64,000 bases of DNA from [Flavobacterium] thermophilum (GCA_900450595.1 UGGS01000001.1:1426001-1490000); one strand, 5' to 3'. Positions 31,674-41,370 are shown, numbered from the stretch's first letter. Made by a program: numbers and translations. Notes: generated by a model not told the origin, from the sequence alone.

Positions 31674-33134
31674 ATGAGCGATATAGTGATTAATCAACCG
31701 ACTAAATTAGATTTTGCAAAAATATCTAAATTAATTATAAACGATTTGAATGATTCTACACCATCATCTTCCATTAATAAAAAATATACAAAAGAAGATA
31801 TTATTCGATTCATGCAAAATCCACGCAAAAATCAAAAACAATTGCGTGAAGTGAGTCGATATTTATATGAAGTAAGCCCTAATTATAAACGATTAATTTT
31901 ATATTTTGCTTGTTTGCCTACATTCGACTATATTGTTGAACCTTATGGATTAAATACAGAAAAAATAAATAAGAAAACATTTAAAACACAATATCAAAAA
32001 ACACTTGAATTATTAGAAATAATGAATTTACCACATGAATTTTTAAAAGTGCTAAAAATCGCTTTTAAAGAAGATGTGTTTTATGGATATGAGCATATAT
32101 CAGATGATTCTTATTTCATTCAACCTTTAGATCCTGATTATTGTCAAATTTCAAGTATCGAAGACGGTGTATATAATTTTGCTTTTGATTTTTCGTATTT
32201 TAATAAATATCCTAAAAAGTTAAAACAGTATCCAGAAGAATTTCAACAAAAATATAAAAAATATGAGAAAGATAAAAAGAATTATCGTTGGCAAGAATTA
32301 GATTCGAATAATACGATTTGCATTAAAGTCAATGAAGAATTAGACTATCCTCTCCCTCCTTTCAATGCGGTTTTTGAATCGGTATTTGATATTGAGGATT
32401 ATAAAAAATTAAAGAAAGTAAAAACAAAATTAGACAACTATATGGTATTAACTCAACAAATTCCTATTGATGATAAGAATAGTGAACCAAATAATTTTTT
32501 GATTGATTTAGATACAGCTATTGCTTTTCATAATCGTGCAGTTCAAGCATTACCTGAAGCAGTTGGGTTAATTACCTCTCCAATGAAAATTGATGCAATT
32601 AAATTAGATCGCAAACAAACAGATACTGACCAAGTAGCTCAAGCTGAACGTGATTATTATAATGCTGCCGGAGTTAGTCAATTCTTATTTAACAGTGAAA
32701 AAGTAACAAGTGTTGGATTGAGTAAATCCATTAATACAGATGAACAAATTGTTTTTGCTTTATTACGTCAATTTGAACGTTGGGTAAATCGTAAATTAAA
32801 GAATTTTAATACTAAATATAAATTTAGAATTCGTTTTCTCAATACAACTGTATTTAATGTAGATAATGTGTTTGAGAAATATTTAAAAGCAGCACAATAC
32901 GGTATGCCAGTGAAATTGGCATTAGGAGCTTCGCTTGGATTGTCAGGAAGTGAAATGGCAAATATGGTGTTCCTTGAAAATGAGATTATGGAGTTACATG
33001 ACACATTAATCCCTCTCTCCTCTTCTCACACACAATCTAGTAAAGGTGAAAAAGGAAGACCACAAAAGTCTGAAGATGAACTTACTGAAAGTGGAGTTAA
33101 AACAAGAGATACAGATGGCAATGTAAGAGAATAG
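31674..33134 (+). CDS. Phage portal protein
   Basis: 486 residues from ATG 31674 (AAAGGATGTGCGAC upstream); a GTG nine bases earlier is less likely. Follows terminase directly, as portals do. Central beta-rich core (PLPPFNAVFESVFDIEDYKK) and NAAGVSQFLFNSEK with the Asn/Gly-rich loop fit an SPP1/HK97-type portal fold. The C-terminus is charged and disordered. It forms the dodecameric ring where packaging starts. Confidence 0.75.
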   Translation: MSDIVINQPTKLDFAKISKLIINDLNDSTPSSSINKKYTKEDIIRFMQNPRKNQKQLREVSRYLYEVSPNYKRLILYFACLPTFDYIVEPYGLNTEKINKKTFKTQYQKTLELLEIMNLPHEFLKVLKIAFKEDVFYGYEHISDDSYFIQPLDPDYCQISSIEDGVYNFAFDFSYFNKYPKKLKQYPEEFQQKYKKYEKDKKNYRWQELDSNNTICIKVNEELDYPLPPFNAVFESVFDIEDYKKLKKVKTKLDNYMVLTQQIPIDDKNSEPNNFLIDLDTAIAFHNRAVQALPEAVGLITSPMKIDAIKLDRKQTDTDQVAQAERDYYNAAGVSQFLFNSEKVTSVGLSKSINTDEQIVFALLRQFERWVNRKLKNFNTKYKFRIRFLNTTVFNVDNVFEKYLKAAQYGMPVKLALGASLGLSGSEMANMVFLENEIMELHDTLIPLSSSHTQSSKGEKGRPQKSEDELTESGVKTRDTDGNVRE

Positions 33135-33162
33135 TTTTATTTATTGAAAGGAGGTGAAATGA

Positions 33163-34608
33163 TTGGAGAAAAAAGTTGAAAAATTTATTCCTTTAATCTT
33201 TCAAAAAGTTCAAGATTATGAAGCTAATGATACACGTTTTACTAAAGTGAAAATTTGGCTAATGCATATCCATGAAAATCTGAATGGAAGCTACTTTTCA
33301 AAAGAAGTAGTAACTGAAGCTATTCCTACTCTTGCCAATACACCAATTTTAGCTTTTATTGAAGAAAATTCTGATGGTGAAATTGATTTTTCAGATCATC
33401 GAATGGTTTTAGTTAAAAAAGATGGTGAAATTTCTATTAAATATTTGGGTCAAGCCATTGGTGTGATTCCATCTGATAATAATGCTCACTTTGAGACACG
33501 ATTATGTGACGATGGAATTGAGCGAGAATTTCTTGTTTGTGAGGGTTTAATTTGGAATAAATGGGATGATCCTATTGATATTTTTAATCGTGATGTGGTT
33601 AAGTGGCAATCGATGGAACTACATGATGACTATGAAGGTTATTGGGGCGATGATGGATTATTCCATTTTACTAAATTTAAATTCTTTGGTGCTTGTGCAT
33701 TAGGTAAAGATGTACTACCTGCTATGCATAATGCTACTATTGAAGCTCAATTTTCTTATAATGACATTTTTAAAGAGATTCAAGAAAAAATGGAGCAGTT
33801 TAAAGCTTTTTCTCAAGAAGGAGGTCAAGTCATGGAAGATAATAAAAATGTAAAAACGGATAACAAAACTAATTTTGCTTTAACTGCTGGACAACTAAGA
33901 GATGAAATCCGAGCTGAATTACACAAAGTATCTTCTATTGATGAGTGGGGATATGAATATCATAGATATTGGTATGTTGATCATACTGATAATTTAGTTA
34001 TTGCAGAAGATGGTGAAGATAGTTTTAGATTAGTTGGATTTAATTATACAGTAGAAAATGATAAAGTTACTATTGATTTTGAATCCAAAAAACGAGTGAG
34101 AATTGTATATGAGTTAATTGAAAATGATACACAACAATTAGAATTTAATATTGTATCTAAAGATAGAGTTGAATACAATTTGAAAGTAAAAGAAAAAGAA
34201 CTTGAACAAACTTTCTCTACTCAAAAAGATGAAGAAGTTAATAAAGTCAAACAAGAATTTACTTCACTAGAAGAAAAATATAATAAATTAGAACAAGAAG
34301 TAAATGAACTTCGTCAATTCAAATCTAATAAATTGGCAGAAGAACGCGCTAAAGCTGAGCAAGAATTATATGAGCGTTTTTCCGCTGAATTAACTGAAGA
34401 AGAAATTGAAGAAGTGAAAGCAGTTGCAAGTGAATATACACTTGAACAATTAGAGGAAAAACTATTTACTTTAGTTGGTAAGAAAAAAGCTAATTTCTCT
34501 AAACAAACTAAAAAAGAAAAACAGCCTGTGAAAATTGCTTTAGAAATTGAAACAAAAGAAAAAACATCTAGATATGGAGATTTATTCGAAAGATTTGGTA
34601 CTAAGTAA
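33163..34608 (+). CDS. Probable prohead protease fused to a scaffold
   Basis: 481 residues from TTG 33163 with AAAGGAGGTG eight bases upstream. The N-terminal ~200 residues are a beta-rich domain (NGSYFSKEVV, then MELHDDYEG) compatible with a head-maturation protease. The C-terminal ~150 residues are a long charged coiled coil (EQEVNELRQFKSNKLAEERA) like scaffolds. A Glu-rich middle links them. It sits between portal and capsid, where such fusions lie. SPbeta has a similar-sized gene here. Catalytic residues not securely assigned. Confidence 0.6.
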   Translation: MEKKVEKFIPLIFQKVQDYEANDTRFTKVKIWLMHIHENLNGSYFSKEVVTEAIPTLANTPILAFIEENSDGEIDFSDHRMVLVKKDGEISIKYLGQAIGVIPSDNNAHFETRLCDDGIEREFLVCEGLIWNKWDDPIDIFNRDVVKWQSMELHDDYEGYWGDDGLFHFTKFKFFGACALGKDVLPAMHNATIEAQFSYNDIFKEIQEKMEQFKAFSQEGGQVMEDNKNVKTDNKTNFALTAGQLRDEIRAELHKVSSIDEWGYEYHRYWYVDHTDNLVIAEDGEDSFRLVGFNYTVENDKVTIDFESKKRVRIVYELIENDTQQLEFNIVSKDRVEYNLKVKEKELEQTFSTQKDEEVNKVKQEFTSLEEKYNKLEQEVNELRQFKSNKLAEERAKAEQELYERFSAELTEEEIEEVKAVASEYTLEQLEEKLFTLVGKKKANFSKQTKKEKQPVKIALEIETKEKTSRYGDLFERFGTK

Positions 34609-34610
34609 TT

Positions 34611-34645
34611 AAGCATCATTCTGTAAAGAGTGGTGCTTTTATTAT
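34611..34645 (+). terminator. Intrinsic terminator after the scaffold gene
   Basis: AAGCATCATTCT/AGAGTGGTGCTT stem with two G-U pairs and a 4-base loop, followed by TTATTATTT. Confidence 0.7.
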
Positions 34646-34678
34646 TTATAAAAAATAAAAAAATAGGAGGAATAAAGA

Positions 34679-35230
34679 ATGGCTTACTCTGTTGTTCGAT
34701 TGGATAATGTAAAAGCTGCTTACACTGGTCACATTTTTTCAGTTAAAGCTCCAGAAGAATTGCAAAATGGATTTGTTGGTCATTTAGGTGGTTTTGTAAA
34801 TGGCGAGCGTGAAGTTCGCACTCTTGAGAAACCCACTACAGCTTCAATTAGCCAAAAAGGATTGGTATTGATTGCTCACTCCCCTATTAACTATGATGAA
34901 TCTACAATGGCTTCTGCTTCTGAACAAAATTATAAAATTGAAGCTGGTGAAGTTGTTCGTGCTTATGAATTGCATGAATATGATATCTTCTCTGTAACAA
35001 AAGAAGGAATTGATTTAATTGGTGCTGATGCAGGTGTAGGCAACTATGTTGTTGCAAAAGATGGTTCTTTCAAATTAAAAGAAGTTGCAACTCCTGCTGG
35101 TACAGAAGCATTTGTAGGTAAAATTATTGCTCAAGAAGCTGTTGGTACAACAACAGTTGTTGGTGCTAATGGTGCAGTTGGTCGTGTACTTGAGTATGTA
35201 GTTATTGAAGTTATCAAAAACGTAAAATAA
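34679..35230 (+). CDS. Head protein, possible capsid decoration protein (183 aa)
   Basis: ATG 34679, AGGAGGAATAAAGA upstream. Gly/Val/Ala-rich and beta-strand-like (VGNYVVAKDGSFKLKEVATP). It lies directly before the major capsid gene, the usual slot for a decoration or cement protein. No sequence family recognised. The role is positional. Confidence 0.5.
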   Translation: MAYSVVRLDNVKAAYTGHIFSVKAPEELQNGFVGHLGGFVNGEREVRTLEKPTTASISQKGLVLIAHSPINYDESTMASASEQNYKIEAGEVVRAYELHEYDIFSVTKEGIDLIGADAGVGNYVVAKDGSFKLKEVATPAGTEAFVGKIIAQEAVGTTTVVGANGAVGRVLEYVVIEVIKNVK

Positions 35231-35233
35231 TTA

Positions 35234-35260
35234 GTTTTATAAATAAAATATAATAATAGG
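35234..35260 (+). promoter_or_regulatory. Candidate phage promoter before the major capsid gene
   Basis: TTTTATAAATAAAATATAATAATAGG runs straight into AGGAGG. A close motif copy in front of what should be the most highly expressed late gene. Confidence 0.45.
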
Positions 35261-35271
35261 AGGATTCAGAA

Positions 35272-36270
35272 ATGAAACAAGAATTGGTTAAGCTTTGTGT
35301 AGATACAGTTTACAATCGTGTTCAAAACTATTCTAAATATGAAGCTGATGAAGTTATTCGTAAAGCATTTTTTGAAATTTTGGGTACTGACAAACCAACT
35401 TACAAAGATGTTCGCAAACATAAAGTTGAAGTTTTTGAAATTATTGAAGAAGTATTAGATCAAACTATTGTTTCTGGCATGACTGAAAACAACTTCTTCC
35501 TTCAATTTGCGGAAGTCCGCAATCTTGCTTTGGGTGATTCTCAAGAATTCTATGTTCCTGATAACAGTGTACTAGTGGCTGCTGAACATGCAGGAAACCA
35601 TTGGAACATCAGAAGACAAAAATTAGATGTTGGAACAAGCTTTACAGTAAAAACTAAAGCTTATGCTGTGGCTGTATATGCTGACTTCTTGCAATTCTTA
35701 GCAGGTCGTATTGATTTCGCTGGTTTAGTTGCAAAAGTAGCTAAGGCTATGCAAGAAAAATTGAATGAAGAAGTTTATGCTTCTTTCATGGGTTCAATGA
35801 ACTACTTACCTGCTCAATTTAAATCTACTGGTACATATGATGAAGACACATTAATGGATATTATTGCTCATGTTGAGGCAGCTACTGGTTCTCCTGTTCT
35901 TGTAGCAGGTACTCGTAAAGCATTGAGCAAAGTGCTTGCAGGTGTAAATACTACGTTTATTTCTGAAAACATGAAAGATCAAGTAAATCGTCAAGGTATG
36001 GTTCAATACATTAACGGTATTCCATTGTTACAAATTCCTAACTATCATAAACCTAATACATTTGACTTTGCTATTTCTGATTCTCGTCTTATGATTTTAC
36101 CGACTGCTGATGTAAAACCAATTAAAATTGTATACGAAGGAGATTCTTTAGTTAAAGAAGTATCTGATGGTACTGATAATATGGATATGTCTCTTGAATA
36201 CAAATTCATTACACGCTTTGGTGTAAACGTTGTATTTAATACGCTTTATGGTATGTACGAAATCGCTTAA
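35272..36270 (+). CDS. Major capsid protein (HK97-fold, inferred)
   Basis: 332 residues; ATG 35272, AGGAGGATTCAGAA upstream. Even, beta-rich composition with a hydrophobic core (YAVAVYADFLQFLAGRIDFA), and position after scaffold and decoration genes. HK97-type capsids are about 300-400 residues, so the length fits. Its own motif promoter fits high expression. Position is the main evidence; no fold was calculated. Confidence 0.75.
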   Translation: MKQELVKLCVDTVYNRVQNYSKYEADEVIRKAFFEILGTDKPTYKDVRKHKVEVFEIIEEVLDQTIVSGMTENNFFLQFAEVRNLALGDSQEFYVPDNSVLVAAEHAGNHWNIRRQKLDVGTSFTVKTKAYAVAVYADFLQFLAGRIDFAGLVAKVAKAMQEKLNEEVYASFMGSMNYLPAQFKSTGTYDEDTLMDIIAHVEAATGSPVLVAGTRKALSKVLAGVNTTFISENMKDQVNRQGMVQYINGIPLLQIPNYHKPNTFDFAISDSRLMILPTADVKPIKIVYEGDSLVKEVSDGTDNMDMSLEYKFITRFGVNVVFNTLYGMYEIA

Positions 36271-36315
36271 TAAATAAATTATAAAAATATATCAGGGGAT
36301 TTTATATCCCCTGAT
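36266..36315 (+). promoter_or_regulatory. Promoter motif followed by a hairpin
   Basis: TTAATAAATAAATTATAAAAATA overlaps the capsid stop. The hairpin ATCAGGGGAT/ATCCCCTGAT (36291-36315) follows and precedes the next gene's AGGAGG. No T-run is present. Confidence 0.5.
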
Positions 36316-36343
36316 TCTATTGAGTAAAAGGAGGAAAATTTAT

Positions 36344-36898
36344 ATGGCTGCTCGTAAACGTACAAATTCACCAAAAAACCAAGTAGAAGTAATTCAAGAA
36401 AATACTGTTACACAAGAAAATACACAAGAAACAAAGGTTATGCGTAAAAAACAAATTGATTTAGATATGCTAGTACCTTGTCGCAATGTAACAGATGGTC
36501 GTTTGATTTATAAGTCTCGTAAAACAGGGCTACAAACTGTTTGGATGAATCACGGCGATATTGAGTATATGGATGTAGGCGAATTGCTCACCATGAAAGC
36601 TTCGCAACCTAAATTTTTAAATGAACCGTGGTTAGTTATTGAAGATGAAGATATTGTAGAATATTTAGGGCTAAAACATTTATACAAGCAATTAGTAGAT
36701 ACAGAGGATTTAGATTCCTTCTTTGCAAAAAGTCATGAAGAAATGGCGCAAATTTTAGATTGTATTCCTAATGGAACAAAAGATGCTATTGCTACTCGTG
36801 CAAGAAAAATGGTTGAAGAAGGTACATTGTATGATAATCGTAAAATTCGCGTATTAGAAGAAAAACTAAAAATTGATTTATCTTTGTTTGAAAAATAA
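36344..36898 (+). CDS. Head or connector-region protein (184 aa)
   Basis: ATG 36344 with AAAGGAGGAAAATTT upstream; a longer start at 36320 lacks a ribosome site. Basic, disordered N-terminus (RKRTNSPKNQ), then a compact acidic C-terminal part (ISLNEP-like WLVIEDEDIVEYLGLKHLYK). Between capsid and connector genes. Function unknown. Confidence 0.6.
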   Translation: MAARKRTNSPKNQVEVIQENTVTQENTQETKVMRKKQIDLDMLVPCRNVTDGRLIYKSRKTGLQTVWMNHGDIEYMDVGELLTMKASQPKFLNEPWLVIEDEDIVEYLGLKHLYKQLVDTEDLDSFFAKSHEEMAQILDCIPNGTKDAIATRARKMVEEGTLYDNRKIRVLEEKLKIDLSLFEK

Positions 36899-36911
36899 GG
36901 AGGTGTCTTAA

Positions 36912-37340
36912 ATGGCAACTCCGTTTAAAGAAGTATACGACAGAGTTTACAATAAGATTTCTGATTATTCTTTTGTCAAACTAACAGAAGATGAAGTTGA
37001 GGAGATATTAGAAAAATATCTTCTTTCTGCAATTGTAAAATTTAAGGGATGTAAGAAAGATTTAAGGGATCGTGATGAAACATTAAATCAATTCAATCAA
37101 GATTTAACTGATGAAGAAAAAGAAATTTTAGCTACCCTTCTTTGTGTTGAATATTTAACATCACAACTTATTACTTCCGATTTATTAAAGCCACGTTTAG
37201 GCACAAAAGATTGGAATTTATATTCACAAGCCAATCACATAAAAGAGATTCGTGAGATAAGAGATCAAATGAAATCAGAAGCTAATCAAATGATGATTAG
37301 CTATTCTTATTCTGAAAACAGTTTGGATGATTTGCTATGA
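36912..37340 (+). CDS. Probable head-tail connector adaptor (142 aa)
   Basis: ATG 36912, AAGGAGGTGTCTTAA upstream. Helical protein (LTEDEVEEILEKYLLSAIVK) with the size and helical makeup of SPP1 gp15/HK97 gp6-type adaptors, and in the right place after the capsid gene. No motif confirms it. Confidence 0.55.
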   Translation: MATPFKEVYDRVYNKISDYSFVKLTEDEVEEILEKYLLSAIVKFKGCKKDLRDRDETLNQFNQDLTDEEKEILATLLCVEYLTSQLITSDLLKPRLGTKDWNLYSQANHIKEIREIRDQMKSEANQMMISYSYSENSLDDLL

Positions 37341-37654
37341 TTAATCAGAATAATCCAATGTTTTTTAGTTATTTAGAAACTTTAAAGAATCGATTGTTTA
37401 AAATCATTCCCCTATTTGAAGAAAATAATGAGGGAATTTATAAATATATAGATTCTTTACTGTTTGAATTAGGTGGAATGATTTATGTGGTTAAAGAGTT
37501 AAAAAACAATAGTATGTTTTTATCTCTTATCGCAACATTAGAATCTCTTTTAGATGAATCTCTTGCTGGTGAATACAACATCCCTTTAGTTAGACGCGAA
37601 GTATTTCGATGTTTAAATATTGTTGAAAAGTTGCAACAGAAGGCTGGTGAATAG
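37337..37654 (+). CDS. Small helical connector-region protein (105 aa)
   Basis: ATG 37337 overlaps the previous stop. Helical, with Leu-rich segments (LKNRLFKIIPLFEENNEGIY). In the adaptor-to-tail gene block, so a connector or chaperone role is possible but unassigned. Confidence 0.5.
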   Translation: MINQNNPMFFSYLETLKNRLFKIIPLFEENNEGIYKYIDSLLFELGGMIYVVKELKNNSMFLSLIATLESLLDESLAGEYNIPLVRREVFRCLNIVEKLQQKAGE

Positions 37655-37657
37655 CAA

Positions 37658-38299
37658 ATGAGTTTCGAATTGTATAAAAAGCGTCTTTTATCGTATGGAA
37701 ATGATGACAAAGATGTAGTTTTAAATAATACTCAACACATGATTAACAAATCATTTGCTGATTCATTCGGCTATTCTGTTGTAAAAATTGATGATGTTGA
37801 TACAGAAGTAGTCATTGTCAATAAAGATGACTCAACACAAAAGGAATTGCTATTAAGACCAAACCAAACAGTTAAAAAAGGTGCAACTGTTCTTATTGGC
37901 ACACAATATTATCTTGTTACTGATTTTAATGGTAATGGGATTAATCAGAAAGCTAAAATTAAGTTGTGCAATAATTTCTTTGTTTTAAAAGGAGAAGTTA
38001 CACGAATTATTGTTAGTTATGATATATTTGGAGACCCTATTTATGAGGAAATTAATGGGTCTAGTATAGAAATTCCTTGTATTGTTGAAACATCAATTAC
38101 TACTGACGACACAGATGAAGCTATCAATCTTCCAGAAGGAAGAATTCGTGTAACCATTCCTTATACAGAGCATGAAGATGTTGCGATTGATAAAGAATTT
38201 ATAATGTATAATGAAAAATATAAAATTATTGGAATTGATCATACACAATCCATAAACAATGAAGGATTACTTATTATTCATGGGCAAAGGGTGGTGTAG
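37658..38299 (+). CDS. Probable head-closure or connector protein (213 aa)
   Basis: ATG 37658 three bases after the upstream stop. Beta-rich (TVKKGATVLIGTQYYLVTDF; GRIRVTIPYTEHEDVAIDKE), as in head-closure proteins of siphoviruses. Length is somewhat larger than usual (100-130 residues). Position supports a connector role. Confidence 0.5.
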   Translation: MSFELYKKRLLSYGNDDKDVVLNNTQHMINKSFADSFGYSVVKIDDVDTEVVIVNKDDSTQKELLLRPNQTVKKGATVLIGTQYYLVTDFNGNGINQKAKIKLCNNFFVLKGEVTRIIVSYDIFGDPIYEEINGSSIEIPCIVETSITTDDTDEAINLPEGRIRVTIPYTEHEDVAIDKEFIMYNEKYKIIGIDHTQSINNEGLLIIHGQRVV

Positions 38300-38302
38300 A
38301 GA

Positions 38303-38776
38303 ATGAATCTGAGAAAAAATTTAATTGATATTTTAAATCGAATATCAAATGATGAAACATTATTACGACTTCTCTACTACCCTGTTGACCCACTAAATAC
38401 TTCTAAACTAGATGTAAAAAGTTTAAGTGATTTTTCAGCAATAAAAAAAGAAAGAATTTTTCTTTCTCCTAAAACAAATGATTTGAATGATAAAGCAATT
38501 TGTAGAGTTTGTATGTACATGGGCAATCGAGATAATACACAAAATAAAAAAGTAGCTTTACAAGATGTTGTATTTGATGTTTATGCACATATTGACCAAT
38601 ATGATAAAAATGATGCACGAGCTTTGTGGATTTGTGATAGAATTAATGAAATATTACATGATGAATGGATTACAGGTGTTGGCAAAATGGAAAGTTATCG
38701 CAGCCTTATTATTCCTAACGCACCTTCGGGATACATTGGATATCGAATGATATTTACTTTTGGAAGTGTAAAATAA
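38303..38776 (+). CDS. Probable tail-completion or tail-terminator protein (157 aa)
   Basis: ATG 38303. Alpha/beta pattern (DVVFDVYAHIDQYDKNDARA) and a C-terminal YRMIFTFGSVK strand, like the tail-terminator fold. The stop overlaps the next gene (TAATG). It lies between connectors and tail tube. Family not confirmed. Confidence 0.5.
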   Translation: MNLRKNLIDILNRISNDETLLRLLYYPVDPLNTSKLDVKSLSDFSAIKKERIFLSPKTNDLNDKAICRVCMYMGNRDNTQNKKVALQDVVFDVYAHIDQYDKNDARALWICDRINEILHDEWITGVGKMESYRSLIIPNAPSGYIGYRMIFTFGSVK

Positions 38777-39492
38777 TGAAGGATATTAAAGATTTCTACA
38801 TACTAGGACTTCCAATTGATACCGAAATTGGTCAATGCGAATTCATTAAAGTAAAGGAGTATCCTGATTATTTTGCTGATTTACAAATTATGTCACTTAA
38901 TAAATTACATATTATCTATAAATATCATGAGATAAATAAAAATCATGAATTGGATGATTTAATTAAAGAATTGGAAAAGTTAACTTTATTTGAAATTGTT
39001 ACAAATATACCTGAACTACAAATAGCTTATTATCGAGTATTTCTTAAAGTATTTGGTAATGAAGAAGCTTTATATAAGATTAATAATCAAAATTTTGATT
39101 ATTATAGAAAATTAATTATGGATATGAATTGTGTTAAAGAAGAGGTTATCAATCCTAATCCAGAGATTCAAAAATTTATTGAAAAAAGTAAACGTGTAAA
39201 ACAGCAAGAAAATGAACCGTTGACATTTGCTGATATTGTTTCAAGTGTGGTTGGCTATAATGGATTAAGCTATCGTGACATTAATGAAATGACAGTATAT
39301 CAATTATACATGACATTCCATCGTATTGCTCAAATTAAGGGATATGACACCAGTACTTTATTTGCTACTGTTTCTACTGAGAAAATTAAAATTGAGAGCT
39401 GGTGTAAACATATTAATTTATTTGAAGAAGAAAAACATGCTATAGAATACAATACATTTAAACAAACTACAGGGAGTATTGTTAATGAGTAG
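38776..39492 (+). CDS. Tail-region protein of unknown function (238 aa)
   Basis: ATG overlaps the upstream stop. Charged, helical, Lys/Glu-rich (KEEVINPNPEIQKFIEKSKR). No motif. Between tail-terminator-like and tail-tube-like genes; possibly a tail assembly factor. Confidence 0.5.
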   Translation: MKDIKDFYILGLPIDTEIGQCEFIKVKEYPDYFADLQIMSLNKLHIIYKYHEINKNHELDDLIKELEKLTLFEIVTNIPELQIAYYRVFLKVFGNEEALYKINNQNFDYYRKLIMDMNCVKEEVINPNPEIQKFIEKSKRVKQQENEPLTFADIVSSVVGYNGLSYRDINEMTVYQLYMTFHRIAQIKGYDTSTLFATVSTEKIKIESWCKHINLFEEEKHAIEYNTFKQTTGSIVNE

Positions 39493-39505
39493 ATTACATT
39501 CTACT

Positions 39506-39530
39506 CATTAATATAAATTATATTATTTCA
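39506..39530 (+). promoter_or_regulatory. Weak promoter motif
   Basis: CATTAATATAAATTATATTATTTC before the tail-tube gene, close to the consensus but with an altered left half. The AAGGAGGAG ribosome site follows directly. Confidence 0.35.
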
Positions 39531-39546
39531 AGGAGGAGAATTAATA

Positions 39547-40281
39547 ATGAAATTATTAGTTATGGATACTGCTGATGTAGTAATGAAAAGAAAATCTGAT
39601 GGTCATGTTTTTATCACTGCTGAAGCACAATTAACATCGATTAGTCAAACGCTTGGAATTAATGAAAAAATTTATGGTGGTATTGGTAATAAACCACTTG
39701 CCATTATGAAAGGGCAAAAAGAAGTTACGTCTACACTTCGCAACGCTTTTTATGATTTAGAATTCCTTTCTATGACTCAAGGTGTTGCTATTGATGAAAA
39801 TGGTACTGCAACAGTTTACAAAACTGAAAAAGAATTGACTGTTGTAGATAATGCAGGAACTCTTGAAGTAACGATTACAGGAACACCTGTTGATAATACA
39901 GTATATGTAAGAAATGCGGCTGGTGAAGTTGAACAGGCAACAGCTACATCTAGAAAAGTGACTATTCCAACTGGACATGCTGGTGCAGGTGAAATTGTTT
40001 CTGTAACTTATCAAGAAAAAGTTACAGGCAATATTGTTGAATTGGATGCAGAAAAATTTGCTGAAGCATATACACTTGAGTATCATACGATTGCTTATGA
40101 TCCTGCTACAAATAAAGTTGTAAAAGATATTTATATTCAATTAGATCATGTTGTTCCAACTGGTGAATTCGAACTTTCTTTAGAAAATGGTACTGCTATT
40201 GCTCCTGAAATCAACTTTGAATGTTTAGCAGCTCCGGGCACAAATAAAATTGGACGTGTTATTGAAGTTGATCGTGTCTAA
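39547..40281 (+). CDS. Probable major tail tube protein (244 aa)
   Basis: ATG 39547, AAGGAGGAGAATTAATA upstream. Beta-rich with an insert that looks like an Ig-like domain (VDNAGTLEVTITGTPVDNTV, then VTIPTGHAGAGEIVSVTY; ~95-160). Tail tubes of Bacillus siphoviruses commonly carry such inserts. Two genes separate it from the tape measure apart from the inserted island. Its own promoter motif fits high expression. Confidence 0.65.
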   Translation: MKLLVMDTADVVMKRKSDGHVFITAEAQLTSISQTLGINEKIYGGIGNKPLAIMKGQKEVTSTLRNAFYDLEFLSMTQGVAIDENGTATVYKTEKELTVVDNAGTLEVTITGTPVDNTVYVRNAAGEVEQATATSRKVTIPTGHAGAGEIVSVTYQEKVTGNIVELDAEKFAEAYTLEYHTIAYDPATNKVVKDIYIQLDHVVPTGEFELSLENGTAIAPEINFECLAAPGTNKIGRVIEVDRV

Positions 40282-40347
40282 TTAATAAAAATATAAAAAT
40301 ACATATATAAAATGTCAATTTTATTTAGAGGGTAGATTCTCCCTACC
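40279..40347 (+). promoter_or_regulatory. Promoter motif followed by GAGGGTAG hairpin
   Basis: CTAATTAATAAAAATATAAAAAT overlaps the tail-tube stop; the hairpin GAGGGTAG/CTACCCTC (about 40328-40350) follows, ahead of AAAGGAGG. Same plan as at 23231 and 36266. Confidence 0.45.
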
Positions 40348-40386
40348 CTCCCCCTATTTTATGAGGAATAAAAGGAGGTCAAATAA

Positions 40387-40914
40387 ATGGCTCGTAAAAA
40401 ATCTAATCTGTTGAAAATGACAGATGTTAAAAAGAAATATAAAGAACTTGATACAGTTGAAATTTACACATTTGATGATGGAAAAGAATTAAAATTCTCC
40501 CCTTTCTTCAAGGTTTCGGTAATTGAAGAATTGCTTCGTGAATTAGCTGAAAAAATGAATTATGCACATGAAAAAGGCATTGAAATTAACGATGCATTTG
40601 TTCTTCATTATATCAATTTCCTCTGCATTAAATATTTCACTCATCTGAAAGATAGTATTTCTGATGAATTTGAAAAACAATTACAAGAAATGGAATGGCT
40701 TATTGATACTGGTTACTATGCAAAAATTATTAATGAAGTGTTCTTACCTCAAGAGCTACATAAAGTAATGGATGCGGTGACTGATATTAATAGCCGTGCG
40801 ATCTTCTTTGAGAAATTAGAAAAAGATTTACAACGTAAATTAGAGAAATTGGATATTTTCCGTATGCAAATTTTAAGTAAGTTTGAAGATAACGCTGGAG
40901 AAAGCGTGGAATAG
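40387..40914 (+). CDS. Possible tail assembly chaperone (175 aa)
   Basis: ATG 40387, AAAGGAGGTCAAATA upstream. Helical and acidic, ending in a charged coiled-coil segment (KLEKDLQRKLEKLDIFRMQI). Position before the tape measure gene fits a tail assembly chaperone. No obvious -1 frameshift slippery site seen near its end. Confidence 0.5.
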   Translation: MARKKSNLLKMTDVKKKYKELDTVEIYTFDDGKELKFSPFFKVSVIEELLRELAEKMNYAHEKGIEINDAFVLHYINFLCIKYFTHLKDSISDEFEKQLQEMEWLIDTGYYAKIINEVFLPQELHKVMDAVTDINSRAIFFEKLEKDLQRKLEKLDIFRMQILSKFEDNAGESVE

Positions 40915-40917
40915 ATT

Positions 40918-41340
40918 ATGCCAGTAATCAGAAATATAAATGAATTAAAAAAGTATATAAATGAACAAGCTAAAAAAGCTTTGCAGAACGGTAAATATGT
41001 GAAAAATACGGTTATTGAAACTGGTAAGAAACATGTTGATAAAGATGTTTATTCCGTGTATACCCCAAAAATCTACGAACGTACTGGATTATTAAGAGAA
41101 TCATGGGATGTAGAAAATACTGATGATGGAATTGCTGTGTTCAACACAAGAACAGATGGTGAAAAGTATATTCCTGAGACTATAGAGTATGGGATTAATT
41201 ATGATTATTCTGGATATGGCTATGCATATGAAAAGCCAAGACCATTCATAGCAAACGCGCGTGAAGAATTGCGTAATTCTAATGCTCTAAAAGAAGCGAT
41301 GAAAAAGGATTTGAAAGATGTTGGGTTTGATGTTAAGTAA
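40918..41340 (+). CDS. HK97 gp10-like tail/neck protein (140 aa)
   Basis: ATG 40918. Ends with the characteristic GYAYEKPRPFIANAREELRN and has IYERTGLLRESW near the middle, the pattern of HK97 gp10-like (tail completion) proteins. It is placed after the chaperone-like gene, later than in most phages. Confidence 0.65.
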   Translation: MPVIRNINELKKYINEQAKKALQNGKYVKNTVIETGKKHVDKDVYSVYTPKIYERTGLLRESWDVENTDDGIAVFNTRTDGEKYIPETIEYGINYDYSGYGYAYEKPRPFIANAREELRNSNALKEAMKKDLKDVGFDVK

Positions 41341-41370
41341 GTTTTAAAGGCAATTGTAAAGGTGGTGATA

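Noticed and set aside
34314..34619. Antisense 101-codon frame over the scaffold end
   Set aside because: Opposite strand of a coiled-coil region, Ser-rich, no ribosome site.
39757..40140. Antisense 127-codon frame in the tail tube gene
   Set aside because: Cys/Ser/Asn-rich shadow of a strong plus-strand gene.
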